DNA from: Sialis fuliginosa | Lineage: Eukaryota; Arthropoda; Insecta; Megaloptera; Sialidae | Assembly: GCA_961205875.1 (NCBI GenBank) | Contig: OY540817.1 | Location: 20,991,001-21,055,000 of the forward strand | Reading direction: 5' to 3' | Length of the DNA stretch: 64,000 nucleotides | Shown: positions 32,669 through 44,258 of the stretch, in pieces | Numbering within the stretch: position 1 is the stretch's first letter | Layout of the letters: every line of letters starts with the position of its first letter | Position numbers and translations under genes: made by a program | The notes under the pieces: model-generated | What the model was told of the DNA's origin: nothing | Seen by the model: only the letters and a program-made list of their open reading frames with translations | Database searches by the model: none

Positions 32669-32870
32669 CTAGCTGTTTCCCGCGACTTCGTCCGTGTGGT
32701 AATATAGATTTCTGTTATGATAATAATCGATAAAACAGGTTTTTAATTTCGCATTTGCACGTTAGATGTCTAAGCCAAAAAAAGTATAACCTATCGGACG
32801 TACAAATGTCACACACTCATTTTTTTATCAAATAATTTTTTTTTTCCTAGAAACTCTTACTTTAGTTAAG
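32669..32870 (-). mobile_element. Helitron-like 3' end, family F2
   Basis: On the minus strand it ends GACGAAGTCGCGGGAAACAG then CTAG at 32669-32672, followed by T, the hairpin-plus-CTAGT pattern of Helitron 3' ends. The 5' extent is uncertain. Confidence 0.5.
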
Positions 32871-32873
32871 TTA

Positions 32874-33246
32874 TACAGTGTATTCCAAGTTGATTAAGAC
32901 ATAGGAAATTTAACATGGGGGCAATTAGAAGTGTTGTAGTAACCTTTGGTCAAATTTAAGGCGCCAAAAATTTAATAAAATAGTAATTAGTATTTTGTTT
33001 TAAAATTCATATCTGCCAAAAAATATTATTATAATTTTATCTAGGATGCTTACTTTAATTTTTTTTTTTTATTAATGTTGAAAACAAAATACTGTTGATA
33101 AATTTAAAATTTATCAGTTAGTTTCGAGGCGGCATTTCAAAATGCACCAATCACACATCGTTAAATTTGACCAAAGGTTACTACAACATTTTTAATTGTC
33201 CCCATGTTAAATTTCCTATGTCTTAATCAACTTAGAATACACTGTA
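32874..33246 (+). mobile_element. Family-S MITE, copy 1 (TA target site)
   Basis: Long TIRs start CAGTGTATTCCAAGTTGATT and extend about 80 bases, matched inverted at the right end, with TA on both flanks. This fits a Tc1/mariner-type MITE. Confidence 0.78.
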
Positions 33247-33835
33247 TATTTTTAAATGTTCTATACATCAATTTGTAGACAATCTTTCTTGTCGTTTATT
33301 ACAGAAAATCACGTCACAGTAGAAAAAGTTGACGTTAGTCACAAATTACATTAATACATATCGATTTTAATCATAAAAAACTTCATTTTTATTGATTTAG
33401 TTTATTACATTTCTTTGATATCAGTAATAGCTCGAATCATGCCAACGATTTGATTGTAGTTTCATGTTTAAAGGATTATAAGATGAGATAGCTTATATTT
33501 TTTTTATAGAATGTTTCTGACATTTTCAAAATGAAATATAGAAGTCTTAAGTTTTATTTATTCTTCTTGCTATTGAAGATTATTTATGAAAACGAATTTG
33601 AATTTTTATGACTTGTCAATAAATATCGAAAAATGATAGGTCATTTTTAAATACATATAGTTTATTGAATGTGTTCTGTAAATATTAAATGTTATTATTT
33701 TATTATATATAATTTAGGTTTTGATTAGTTATTATTCTAATAATAATAAATCGTGTTTGTGCTTAATTTAACTATATTTTTCAAAAATCCTAATAAAGAA
33801 ACCCTTAATAAGAAAATATAAGCAACAACTTAAGG
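33247..33835. other. AT-rich intergenic, no gene
   Basis: Nothing recognised. Confidence 0.45.
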
Positions 33836-34022
33836 ATCTTGGCTTCTGGGTGTAAGCCGCGTCGTGTTCTCGGCCAACGTTTCGTCACATATTGCAGTGG
33901 ACATATTCAGAGCTCTTCTAAAAGGCTGCACTTTTAGAAGAGTCCTGAAGATGTCCACTGTAATGCGTTACGAAACGTTGGCCGATAACACGACCAAATC
34001 GATTATACCAAAAAGCCAAGAT
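33836..34022 (+). repeat. Family-R foldback repeat, copy 2
   Basis: It starts GATCTTGGCTT and ends AAGCCAAGATT. GGCCAACGTTTCGTCAC is mirrored by ACGAAACGTTGGCC, and AGAGCTCTTCTAAAAG by CTTTTAGAAGAG, so the whole unit folds back. Confidence 0.7.
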
Positions 34023-34057
34023 TCATATCAAGATCACCGCGGAAGCCTCAATTGAAT

Positions 34058-34262
34058 AATAATTATCTTAAGTAAAAATTTATTAGTTCGTTTTTGATAA
34101 AATTTTTTTTTTGGATACGTATTTTTTATGTGTGATAACTACCATTTAAGGGGTGAAAATCTCCCTCAAAATTTTACGAATTTTTCGTACAGCCTAGAAA
34201 AAAGTGATGTAATAATTATCTTAAGTAAAAATGTATTAGTTCGTTTTTGATAATTTTTTTTA
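34058..34262 (+). repeat. Short direct repeat pair
   Basis: AATTATCTTAAGTAAAAAT and TTAGTTCGTTTTTGATAA occur at 34058-34108 and again at 34211-34262. Confidence 0.6.
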
Positions 34263-34721
34263 TTTTTATAATAAATATTCACAGCTGCCACTGGTGTGAA
34301 CGATATGGTTGCAGGTCCGTAGATTGACGTCGTTTATTCTGCACAGTTCATCGGGGTATCGTTTGACCCCTGGTCAATCCACACCAACCTTCGTCCGCAC
34401 AGTGAATACCAATCGAATTCGTTTCTTTTGTCCGCCTTCGAATATTATGCATATTTATTTTATTTTATTAACTTCTATCATGGTTTCGACAAATGTTGTC
34501 CAAAGGAATGAGATTTTTCATATGTATGATAAAAAGACGTGTGATATTGTGTCGGAAATTTGACATTGGGGTGGGTTAGGATATAAGAAAATACTGTCAC
34601 AAGTTTTTTGTATTCCTAAATGTCTATTGAGAATTTTTATTTATGATATCTTATAAATATGTATATAATCAAATCAAAAAAAGTTACAAAAAAGGTAGCT
34701 AAGTAATTACAATAAGAAACA
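34263..34721. other. Less AT-rich unique segment
   Basis: 34290-34440 is the least AT-rich non-repeat stretch outside the CSP exons. A frame here ends in about 38 codons (34447-34563) starting hydrophobic (MHIYFILLTSIM) with a single cysteine. No splice partner or family match is recognised. Confidence 0.25.
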
Positions 34722-34880
34722 TCTGCCAAGTAAATGCACAGTGCTTCCTCGTGCAAAATTCACCAAAGGTAGTTAATTATTGGACAATTTAAATAAAAAC
34801 CGATGCTCAGATAAATTGCTTAGAAAAACAATGAAAAGTATATTAAAAAAACTGTGAAATTTAATTTTTATATACTTTTC
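34722..34880 (+). repeat. Family-T repeat, copy 1
   Basis: It contains ACATCTGCCAAGTAAATGC and CCTCGTGCAAAATTCACC; related arms lie at 43245-43430 (inverted) and 44087-44258. Confidence 0.6.
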
Positions 34881-35486
34881 AGCATTTTTATCTTATTTTT
34901 AAATCGATTTTATTAATTTTTTCTTAATTTTTTTTTAATTTGATAACATCGAAATTAAAATTTAGTAAAACCTTTTTCACATATTTTGATTCATACATAT
35001 GTGTTATACATAATATATACTCCAGTTATTTTACTTGTTTATTTCATTAATTTAATCCAGATATATCTGGCGTTTTAAGACGGACACTTACATTTATCCC
35101 ATTTACGGAATTTCCAAGATTTTCTGAAATGTGACAGATGTCTCTACATAAAGAGGAATTCTTGGATGTTTAAGAAAAACTCGTAAAAAACATATGTTTT
35201 TTTGACCCAGTTGCAAAAACTAATGCGCATATTAGGGAACATGTACACTGGGCCAAAATAGAGATACTCATAGTGAAAGTTCTGACAGCCTGAATCTATT
35301 TCTGATTGATTGTGTTATACCTAGTAACCAAGTCTCGCTCAAAACTGTATTTTCTGATTTTATCAATAAATATCATTAAATATACTTCATCCTCGATTTG
35401 GTTAAAATTGCGACGTTTTCATGTCTTACTGGAGTATCTAAGCCAAAATCATTCTCCGTGAAGCCCAAAAATTGGCAGAAATATAT
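34881..35486. other. AT-rich intergenic, no gene
   Basis: Only a 14-base perfect palindrome CCAGATATATCTGG (35057-35070) stands out. Confidence 0.45.
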
Positions 35487-35600
35487 ACAGGGTGGTCCGG
35501 TTTGGGATATTTTAGGAGCTGATTCCCTGGGTCATTGCGAGTAAAAAATTGTAATGAAAAGGTAGGTCTATCTTTAACACCTTCTGAGCTACAGCGTGTT
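35487..35600 (+). repeat. Family-U repeat, copy 1
   Basis: TACAGGGTGGTCCGGTTTGG and TAGGAGCTGATTCCCTGGGT are repeated at 36996-37085. It looks like a transposon end, but its partner end was not found. Confidence 0.55.
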
Positions 35601-36211
35601 GAAAAAATTCCTTCAGAGTAGTATTTACAAACAAAGATTGTCTTATTATATTAGTGTAATAGCCGCCTAACGTAGACCATATCCAGAGCATTATAGAAAT
35701 CTAGGCAACTCTGCTAATGCACTTTAAAGAAGTTCTAAAGTCAGTCTATTGTAAATGAAAGATCTCCTATTGTTCGCCTAACTGCAGTATAATTTCTTTA
35801 CGATCAAGAACACAGTGTCCGTGCACGTAATTACTATGACAAACTGCTACAATCTGCGTGCTGTTGCGGTGTCAATAAATGTAATTTATAACCTACGGAG
35901 GCATTAAAGACTTGCATCAACGGTTACACTACCCTTATTACTATTAACAACACTCTGTTTACTTTATTATCATGTTAGATGTTTTATGTACTTTCAAAAG
36001 ATGATAAAAATTAAATTGATATATTATTTGTGTATTAAGGTAGTTCTCGTGCTACAGTACCAACAAAAAGTTGCGCTCATAATACCATAGTAAAATATCG
36101 AAAATAATTGCGTTGCTACAGAGAATTTTTGATCAAGTCTATACCCAAAGCCGTCTATACAAATTATTATAAACACAATCATACTAACATATGAATATAT
36201 TTTCTTTATTT
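35601..36211. other. Intergenic, no intact gene
   Basis: A slightly less AT-rich stretch (35640-35860) follows the family-U end and might be decayed transposon coding sequence, but no protein motif can be read. Confidence 0.3.
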
Positions 36212-36470
36212 TATGACTAAACGCTTCGACAGATTTTGATAAAAAACTACCAAACAGTAAAGGGTTATTATTATGATATTTGATAAAAAATTCAAAATGA
36301 TTGACCGTTTTGTTTTTGAAATATAATTAAATTTCAAATATGAAACGGTCAATCATTTTGTTTTTGAAATACAAGGTCAATCATTAGGAATTTTTTATCA
36401 CATATCAGAATAATAAACCTTTATTGTTTGATAGTTTTTTATCAAAATCTATCGAAGTTTTAGTCATGAA
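36212..36470. repeat. Foldback of about 260 bp
   Basis: AGATTTTGATAAAAAACTA (left) is mirrored by TAGTTTTTTATCAAAATCT (right); the centre also holds direct and inverted copies of AAACGGTCAATCATTTTG. Confidence 0.7.
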
Positions 36471-37752
36471 AATGGACATAATACGAACTTGATATAGCGA
36501 ATACGTACAAAAGTGGCAAACTTTGATGACAATTATCTCGAGTTTAAAACGGTCGATCTCTTTAAAATTTCACGATTGGATAGATATCATTATTCTTTTT
36601 ATACCCTGATTTTTTTTTTAAATTCTATCGAAATGACATTTGCATGTAAAATAAATTAATATTACTTTCATATGTTTGTTGTTTTATGAACTAAGAACAA
36701 TTTTGAGTTTTCTAAGATGTCTTAACTTTTGTTTTACTTAAATAAATTACTGAATCATGCACATTTTAGTTGTTTTTTTTCGTTTTACACGATTTTACTT
36801 AGCAAAATTCAAGATTTCAGTTTACACGGTTTTGTGGAGAACGTATCTACCGTGTAAATCGGGGGATAGGTGTATTATATATATATATATAATTATATTA
36901 TAATACATTTTGAAGTAACAAAATTTTCTTTATTCCTAACGGAATATCTAGTATACGATATTTATGGTCCAAAATCATTTGCTTATATTGTCGATTTATA
37001 CAGAATGGTCTGGTTTGGGATACATATATTTTAGGAGCTGATTCCCTGGGTCACTGTGAGTAAAAAAGTGTAATGAAAAACATTATGACGCACCAAAATA
37101 ATACCACATACTGTAGGTACTTTTGGAAAAAAATGTCATTTTCATAAAAATTAAAAAAAAACTATATTTTTTTACTTTGATGAGCAATAACTCTGAACTG
37201 GAAACACAGCTAGTCACAAGAAAAAATTTAAATATGGACTTAGGCCATTTTCAAAATAAACGCCTCATATATACAAAAAAAATACGAAGATTTTTAATTT
37301 CAATAAAAATTACAATTCATACATAAATTATTAAAATATTATTAACGAAGATATGATTTATTATGAATAAATATATTCAACATTAAAACATAATCAAGCG
37401 GAAATTTGTAACCACCTATTGAACACAAATTAATGTCAGCAAAATTCACTTGATTCAGTAGCAGGAAGTATTAATCCTGTTACATAGCGTGAAAGAGGTT
37501 CGATTGAGTTCGATATAAACACAGTGTTTGTGTGCAAAGGATAAAATACAATTTCCTTTTGAGAGAAAAAAAAATTCAGTTCCATATTATCGAGGAAATA
37601 AAGCAAAAAAATACAAGTTATAATCAGATTCTCGTTTTGCGGACGAATGCCTTTTTACGTCACTTGCACGCCGTTAGAGTCACACGCATCCACCTACACT
37701 CTCGTATACACACCCACACACTTACCTACTTGCATAAACTCAGTGGTGGTGC
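36471..37752. other. AT-rich intergenic with family-U copy 2
   Basis: The family-U copy lies at 36996-37085. CAGTTTACACGGTTTTG and ACCGTGTAAATCGG near 36820-36860 are mutually inverted. No gene is recognised; 37640-37740 is less AT-rich but without features. Confidence 0.4.
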
Positions 37753-38742
37753 CAGTGGCGAGGCGTGAAATTTTTAAAAGGGAAACATATTTTGTCGATT
37801 CCTATTAACAAAAAAAACTAGTTATGAAAACTAGTAAGTTTACTTTTTTAAATAAATTCTTATATATTTATATAGTAACTAAATGATTCTACATCTTATT
37901 TTCTTGTATTTTAGTCGATATTTGTATGACGAGTTGAAGGAAATTTCACTAAAAAATTTTGAATTTTTGATTTCATTAAAAGTATGTTTATTATATAGAA
38001 AATGACGTGAAAAGTTGAATGTTTCAAACCGCAGGTCTGTATCTCAAACCGTTCTCGAGATATAGCCTCTCAAAGTTTTAGTTTTTTCAAATTTTTGGAG
38101 AATAAAGGCTATAACTTTTGAACGAGTAGTCGGAATTGATTTTAGTTAACGGATTTGGAATCAGCGTGTCAAAATCTATATAATGACATGTATAATACTT
38201 TAAAATCCGACAAAAAAATTTTGGTCAAAAATCGACATTTTTTTGACTTTTTTCGATTTTTCGCGAAAAATTTTTTTTCGAGTTTTAAGGTATTATACAT
38301 GTCATTATATAGATTTTGACACGCTGATTTCAAATCCGTTAACTAAAATCAATTCCAACCACGCGTTCAAAAGTTATGGCCTTTTTTCTCCAAAAATTTG
38401 AAAAAAACTAAAACTTTGAGAGGCTATATCTCGAGAACGGTTTGAGATACAGACCTGCGGTTTGAAACATTCAACTTTTCACGTCATTTTCTTATAACGA
38501 AATCAAAAATTCTAAATTTTTTAGTGAAATTTCCTTCAACTCGTCATACAAATATCGACTAAAATACAAGAAAATAAGACGTAGAATCATTTAGTTACTA
38601 TATAAATATATAAGAATTTATTTAAAAAAGTAAAAGCTGTTTCATAACTAGTTTTTTTTATATACCTCAACGTCACCAAATTTTGACATACGCGTTTTTT
38701 GTACTTCGGTCTGATTTAAATCCCTTTGACGAGTCGCCACTG
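37753..38742. mobile_element. Large foldback, copy 1, in hAT-like ends
   Basis: Arms of about 400 bases (37811-38210 and 38279-38659) are near-perfect inverted copies. The outer sequence starts CAGTGGCGAGGCG at 37753 and ends GAGTCGCCACTG at 38742, hAT-style termini, but no target duplication was found. The core is shared with 60919-61643. No protein is encoded. Confidence 0.75.
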
Positions 38743-39089
38743 ACCCTCGTACACGCACACGCACAAACATGTGTGTGTGTATGTGGGTCACACCCTTCTC
38801 AAATCGTTACCACTGCAATCAGAAATGGTGTTCGAGGAGCTTTCGCTAAATTGTATTCTGTTCAACACAGATGAGAATAAGTGTTTGGAAATTTTAGATT
38901 TTTTTTTGCACGCATATTGGATACTATTTATCACATTTATTGATCTGTAAAATTGCACGTCTAATTTGAATATGTATGCAACGAAATATTGACATTTGAA
39001 ATTATTGATATCTACTTATTTATTGGCGTTCTTCCTATATAAGATATCTTTCAATTTTTTTTAAGAATTAAGTTATGTTAATAGACATC
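38743..39089. other. Intergenic, no gene
   Basis: Short CA/GT microsatellite near 38751-38785 with facing ACACGCACACGCAC and TGTGTGTGTATGTG; otherwise AT-rich. Confidence 0.45.
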
Positions 39090-39240
39090 TGCACGATTTT
39101 TTCAGTATCTACTGAACGAATTTTCTTCTGGTTTTCACTAATAGATAGAATATTTAACGAGGAAGGTTTAGGTGTATATTTTGTGTATTTAAGGTTTAAT
39201 ATTATTTATAATTTATATATTCTAGGGTCTAATGCGCTAG
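39090..39240 (+). mobile_element. Helitron-like 3' end, family F1
   Basis: It contains CTACTGAACGAATTTTCTTC and ends GTCTAATGCGCTAG|T at 39240. The GC hairpin is lost, suggesting an old copy. Confidence 0.5.
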
Positions 39241-39375
39241 TTAGAAATAAAAAAGATACAGTCCAATATGTTCTTCCGGTACTTGTCTATTATATCCCCT
39301 GCAGTTTGAAAAAACTAAAATCACTAGGAACATAAGGTCAGTAGATCTTTAGATAGGAAAGTGTCATCCTTAATC

Positions 39376-39785
39376 CTTAATATATATAAAGCTCAACGTC
39401 TCTCTGTCTGTCTGTCTGTCCGTTAGTGCGCTTATCACTTATCAGATTTACGTGATTTCTTTTTTAATTCATAGGTACGTTCTCTGGCCAGGTTATAGGC
39501 TATATTTTGTTACGTTAGGTAACATAACAACTAAGCAGTGACGATAACAGTAAATCAAGTGCTATTTTGCAATACGCTGCCTAAACCGTTCAATATTGAA
39601 CAAAATAATGTATTCAAGAATTGTGTAGAATCAAAAGATCTACAATAAAGTCAGCGACACCATATATCTATCTTTTGTATTTAAGCCACAATGTAACAAA
39701 GAAAATTAAAAATATTTGGGTTCTGTTTACATGGACTTATGACCTGCAAAACATTAATTCTTATCGAAATAAATTATTTCAAGTT
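39376..39785 (+). repeat. Family-G repeat, copy 2
   Basis: It starts TTAATATATATAAAGCTCAA plus (TCTG)n as copy 1 does and follows it to GACCTGCAAAACATTAAT. Confidence 0.7.
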
Positions 39786-40193
39786 TAGTGGTTACAAGAT
39801 AATATAACATGGCTTTATTTAACACACAAACTTTCTCGATTAAAGCGTATAAATATGCCCAATAAAGGGTTGAATGCGTATAGATTTTGTCAGTAACAAT
39901 ATGAACAATGTAGCTTAAATTTATCTTCCATTTTTATGGCCGTATCCCATATCTTTCGGGACCTCTTAAAGTTAACAATTACCACGATTTAATGCCAGTG
40001 TGTGTACTTTGGGTGTTAGATTTAATAATATATGATCATTTAAAATCCAATTATTTCCAAAGCCTTTATCTTTGGGATGGATCTACATACAGGGGTTCAA
40101 AAACTTTCTTCACATTGGGTCAAGAAGATATTACTATAATAAAGTATAATATCAAATACTTTACCCATGCAAAGATTATCTCGTCTTTATTTA
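39786..40193. other. AT-rich intergenic, no gene
   Basis: Nothing recognised. Confidence 0.45.
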
Positions 40194-40561
40194 TACAGTG
40201 TATTCCAAGTTGATTAAGACATAGGAAATTTAATATGGGGGCAATAATAGTATTGGTCAAATTTAACGATGTGTGATTGGTGCATTTTGAAATGCCGCCA
40301 CAAAATTTAATAAAATAGTCATTAGTATTTTGTTTTCAAATTTATATCTGCCAAAAAATATTAATATAATTTTATCTAGGATGCTTACTTTAATATCATT
40401 AATGTATTTTATTCTTTATTAAAGTTGAAAACAAAATACTGTTGATTCATTTAAAATTTATCAGTTAGTTTTGAGGCGGCATTTCAAAATGCACCAATCA
40501 TACATCGTTAAATTTGACCAAAGGTTACTACACTATTTCTAATTGTCCCCATGTTAAATTT
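40194..40561 (+). mobile_element. Family-S MITE, copy 2 (right end truncated)
   Basis: It has the intact left end TACAGTGTATTCCAAGTTG. It matches copy 1 to CCCCATGTTAAATTT and then stops, missing the last 50 or so bases of the right TIR. Confidence 0.75.
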
Positions 40562-40717
40562 AAACAGTGCAGATTATGGTAACAAATTTTATGAAAATAA
40601 AAATAAAAAGAATAAAATAAAAATAAAAAAAGGGGTCTTCATTTACATCTCAGGGTTTGCCAAAACTAAAATATGGTCACCCTAATCACAGCACGAGTGC
40701 CCGTAATTCGTCCAATT

Positions 40718-41422
40718 TCAATTCAAGACTAAATGTGCCTGAATCATCTGATACATCGATAGAATTTGTTTCAATAAACGAAATAATATATCAAATATGA
40801 TTGGGATATTTTGAGGTGAGAGAGATTTAAATATTTTGAACGTAAGCTTTAACATTTTGTACATCCCTGATCTACATGTTGCTCGACCGAACCATAGTAG
40901 AATCATCTGTATATACATCGATAGAATTTGTTTTAATAAACAAAATAATATATCAAATATGATTGGGATATTTTGAGGTGAGAGAGATTTAAATATTTTG
41001 AACGCAAGCTTTAACATTTTGTACATCCCTGATCTACATGTTGCTCGACCGAACCATAGTAGAATCATCTGTATATACATCGATAGAATTTGTTTTAATA
41101 AACAAAATAATATATCAAATATGATTGGGATATTTTGAGGTGAGAGAGATTTAAATATTTTGAACGTAAGCTTTAACATTTTGTACATCCCTGATCTACA
41201 TGTTGCTCGACCGAACCATACCGAACATTCCCGATGATGGCAGCGACTGCGATCCTTTACTCTAGACCTCAAGGGAATGTTTATTACAGGATAGGTTAAG
41301 ATAATGTCTTTCAGACACATGCGAGGTTTCATCAACTCAAATCTGTACAGGATTTTGCTCCAAATAGCTTTTGTGCGGTTATCTGGTAACTGTTTATTGC
41401 ATACTGTTGTTGCATTTTTCAT
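40718..41422 (-). other. 234-residue ORF with three in-frame repeats
   Basis: The longest uninterrupted frame in the window. About 70 non-repeated N-terminal residues are followed by three 54-residue units, each starting near WFGRATCRSGMYKMLKL and continuing with a hydrophobic stretch (IPIIFDILFCLLKQILSMY). 162 is divisible by three, so the repeat keeps the frame open by construction. I recognise no domain, promoter or splice context. It may be a real lineage-specific gene, a decayed transposon reading frame, or chance plus duplication; chance plus duplication seems most likely. Confidence 0.3.
40737..41222. repeat. Three 162-bp tandem repeats
   Basis: GCTCGACCGAACCATA recurs at 40881, 41043 and 41205, exactly 162 bases apart. 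The units differ by only a few bases (for example GAACGTAAG/GAACGCAAG), so the expansion is recent. Confidence 0.9.
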
Positions 41423-41629
41423 TCATAATGTACAGTTACGTATTATGATATTTAACGACAGAGTAAAGTAACCTATAAATAATAGTTTTAGGTACTCCCA
41501 AGGTATATAAACACAAGGTAGTCTCTTGACCAATCAGCGTTGGCGCGGGAATTGACGTTATCTGGGGGATGAATTCAAATGTTATAAATGTATAATAGAA
41601 TATCAATTACAAAAAAATTCTTGTTTTCG

Positions 41630-41985
41630 TATTTTTTTTGTGTCCGTATCACTCAAGAACCACTTATCCGATTTACGTGGTTTCTTTTTTAATTCATAGG
41701 TACATTCTATGGCCAGGTTATAGGCTATATTTTGTTACGTTAGGTAACATAACAACTAAGCAGTGACGATAATAGTAAATCAAGTCGGAAATAATTTTGC
41801 CACCGGCGCGCTTTGTAATATGCTGCCTAAACAGTTCAATATTGAACAAAATAATGTATTAAAGAATTGTGAAGAATCAAAAGATCTACAATAAAGTCAG
41901 CGACACCATATGCCTAACTTTTATATTTAAGCCACAATGACTGATTTTTATGTTAAAAAGAAAATTTAAAATATTTGGGTTTGAT
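41630..41985 (+). repeat. Family-G repeat, copy 3
   Basis: It lacks the (TCTG)n start but carries GATTTACGTGGTTTC, AACAGTTCAATATTGAAC and AAAAGATCTACAATAAAGTC. Confidence 0.65.
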
Positions 41986-42651
41986 TGAGAGGGAATGATC
42001 ACAGGCCGGTATTTTTTTCATTGCCAATTGTTTATTTTGTTTTCAATAATTAACTTCTAAATTTAAATATTTTTACTTTTTGTTCTGATTCGTTTTTGTT
42101 AGGTAGGTAATTTAAGTGTTGTTTGGTTTTTATTACAATAATAACTAATCGTGTTTGTACTTAATTCAACTATATTTTTTTTAAATCCTAAACAATAATT
42201 CCGTAGTCCACGCGAGTGAATTATATAAAAATTCATAACAATATAATTCAACGCGAGTGAACCCGCGGACGGGTCGCTTATTTATTATAAAATATTGAAA
42301 ATGTATTACCTTCAATATCTTACACGTATTCTCTTAAAAAAATCATAAGAAATTTAATATTCTGTTGGTAAAGTACACAAATGAAAATTTTTAATGTGAA
42401 GCCATACATATTAAGGGTTAAAACAATTATATAACAATCTGGTTCACCCCAAACAACAAGTTAACGTGATACGGCTGACCGCCTTTATACCATTGTACGT
42501 ATAAGGGGGGGAGGGGGGAGTGTGTGTGTGTGTCTGAATGTGTAGATTTCCAGATTAATCCGGGCGTTGCCTCCTCAGGTGTGTTCTGAATTGTACCGCG
42601 TGTCTGGACAGAGAAAATGCATCTCACACCATTCTTGAGATATAGAGTAAT
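41986..42651. other. Intergenic with Helitron remnant and microsatellite
   Basis: CGCGAGTGAACCCGCGGACG near 42243-42270 resembles the family-F2 3' hairpin. A G-rich plus (GT)n tract lies at 42506-42534. No gene is recognised. Confidence 0.4.
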
Positions 42652-42789
42652 GCGGTGTTCACACCAAAGAAAACAAAACAGCAACACGGTGTTTGAAAAC
42701 ACGTCGTATTTAAAAATGCATAGGCTTTATTGCACTTTTGTCAAAAAGACACGATGTTGCTGTTTTGTTTTTTCGGTCTGAACACGGCA
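42652..42789. repeat. Foldback of about 138 bp
   Basis: GAAAACAAAACAGCAACAC is mirrored by ATGTTGCTGTTTTGTTTTTT, with GCGGTGTTCA and TGAACACGGC at the tips. Confidence 0.6.
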
Positions 42790-43244
42790 TAAGGTTTCTC
42801 AAGTCGTACCCCGTAAGGGAAAATGGATATAGATTGAAGAATTGATTAATAAAAAAATACGTGTATACATTATTTGTAAATTTGATTATTTAGGTATCTA
42901 TTTGTTACAATAAAGAACAATTTTTTTATCATTTTGATAATAATTTTATTAATTAAAAAAAAAATACATTCGGTACGATTTTTATTTTTTCAAGATATCT
43001 CAAGAACGATAAATGTTACGTGAAAATTTTATAGAATATTTTTGTAGAGCATTAAATTTCCTATAATATGGGTCCACAACGTTTGTTGTAAAATATTCCC
43101 TTACAAAGATTTATCTCAATTTATTTTAAAAATTCGTGTTTTGTTTTTCTAAATTGATATTTGCTTGGATATATTAAATGTCATTTTGATATTTGCATAA
43201 TTTTAGATTTAGATTGAAATTGTCAAAAAATTAAAAATATATGA
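42790..43244. other. AT-rich intergenic with one dispersed repeat
   Basis: AAATATTCCCTTACAAAGAT and about 60 following bases recur at 49200-49260. No gene is seen. Confidence 0.45.
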
Positions 43245-44258
43245 AAAAATATTCAGGTGCGTTTTAAGAAAAATTTCGAACTAATATAAAAATTGAATGG
43301 TTAACCAATTCCAGGCATTTTATATAAACATTATCGGTTTTTATTTAAATTGATGAATAAATAACTACCTTTGGTGAATTTAGCACGAGGAAGCACTGTG
43401 CATTTACTTGGCAGATGTTTTTTTGGGTACATGTTAGTTTTACATCAAGCAAGACTTGATCCCCAAATGTCATTCTGATATTCGAAATTTTAATGTGATA
43501 GAATCAATAACTCAAATTAAAAAATTTATAGACGAGAGATATTTTGAAAATGACTACTATTTAATGAAAAAAACAAATGTCAAAAAGCAAACAGCACTGG
43601 ATTTAAAAAAAAAATCGCTTCATTAGTGAATCTAACTAACATATTAAAACTGACCAAATTACTATGACCACTGGAATGCCCATTTACATTAAGCTGATAG
43701 CTCGGTTTTAGTCATTTCGTAAATTACTTTGGATTTTCAAACACACACACACACACTTTTGGCTAGCTCATAAATATTGATAAGCCGCGCGTCGAACAGT
43801 CCTTTTCATTCACTATAATTAACACCAACCAATAATTAGCTGCAGTAATTGATTTCGCATGTACGCTGATCAACTTTGTTCCGAATTTATTAAATCATTT
43901 TCGTTCGTTGCAACTGGGAATTTATTTTGTTGATATGTTTTTGTACTGTACGAATGCTAATTTGTATCAATTAATCGTTTTAATTGGAGGAGGGGGGGTT
44001 ATTGAAAACAAAGCCGAGAATTTTTACATTATACTGTTGTATATTTAATATTAAAAATATTTTTTAATTATTTGTTTTGCATTAAAAAAAAACATCTGTC
44101 AAGTAAATGCAGATTACTTTCTCGTGCCAAATTCACCATTATCGAACAATTTAAATAAAAACAGATAAAGTGCTCAAATAAATTGCCTAGCATTGGTTAA
44201 CCATTTAATTTTTATACAATTTTACAAAAAAATATTAGTTCGAAATTTTTCATAAGAA
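43245..44258. repeat. Family-T inverted pair
   Basis: The arms 43245-43430 and 44087-44258 are inverted copies (TTTCGAACTAATATAAAAAT at one end, CTTGGCAGATGTTTTTTT at the inner end). The 650 bases between them are AT-rich with a CA run (43741-43756) and no gene. Confidence 0.65.

Noticed and set aside
35601..35870. Possible decayed transposase near family-U end
   Set aside because: No catalytic or DNA-binding motif could be read in any frame, so no coding claim is made.
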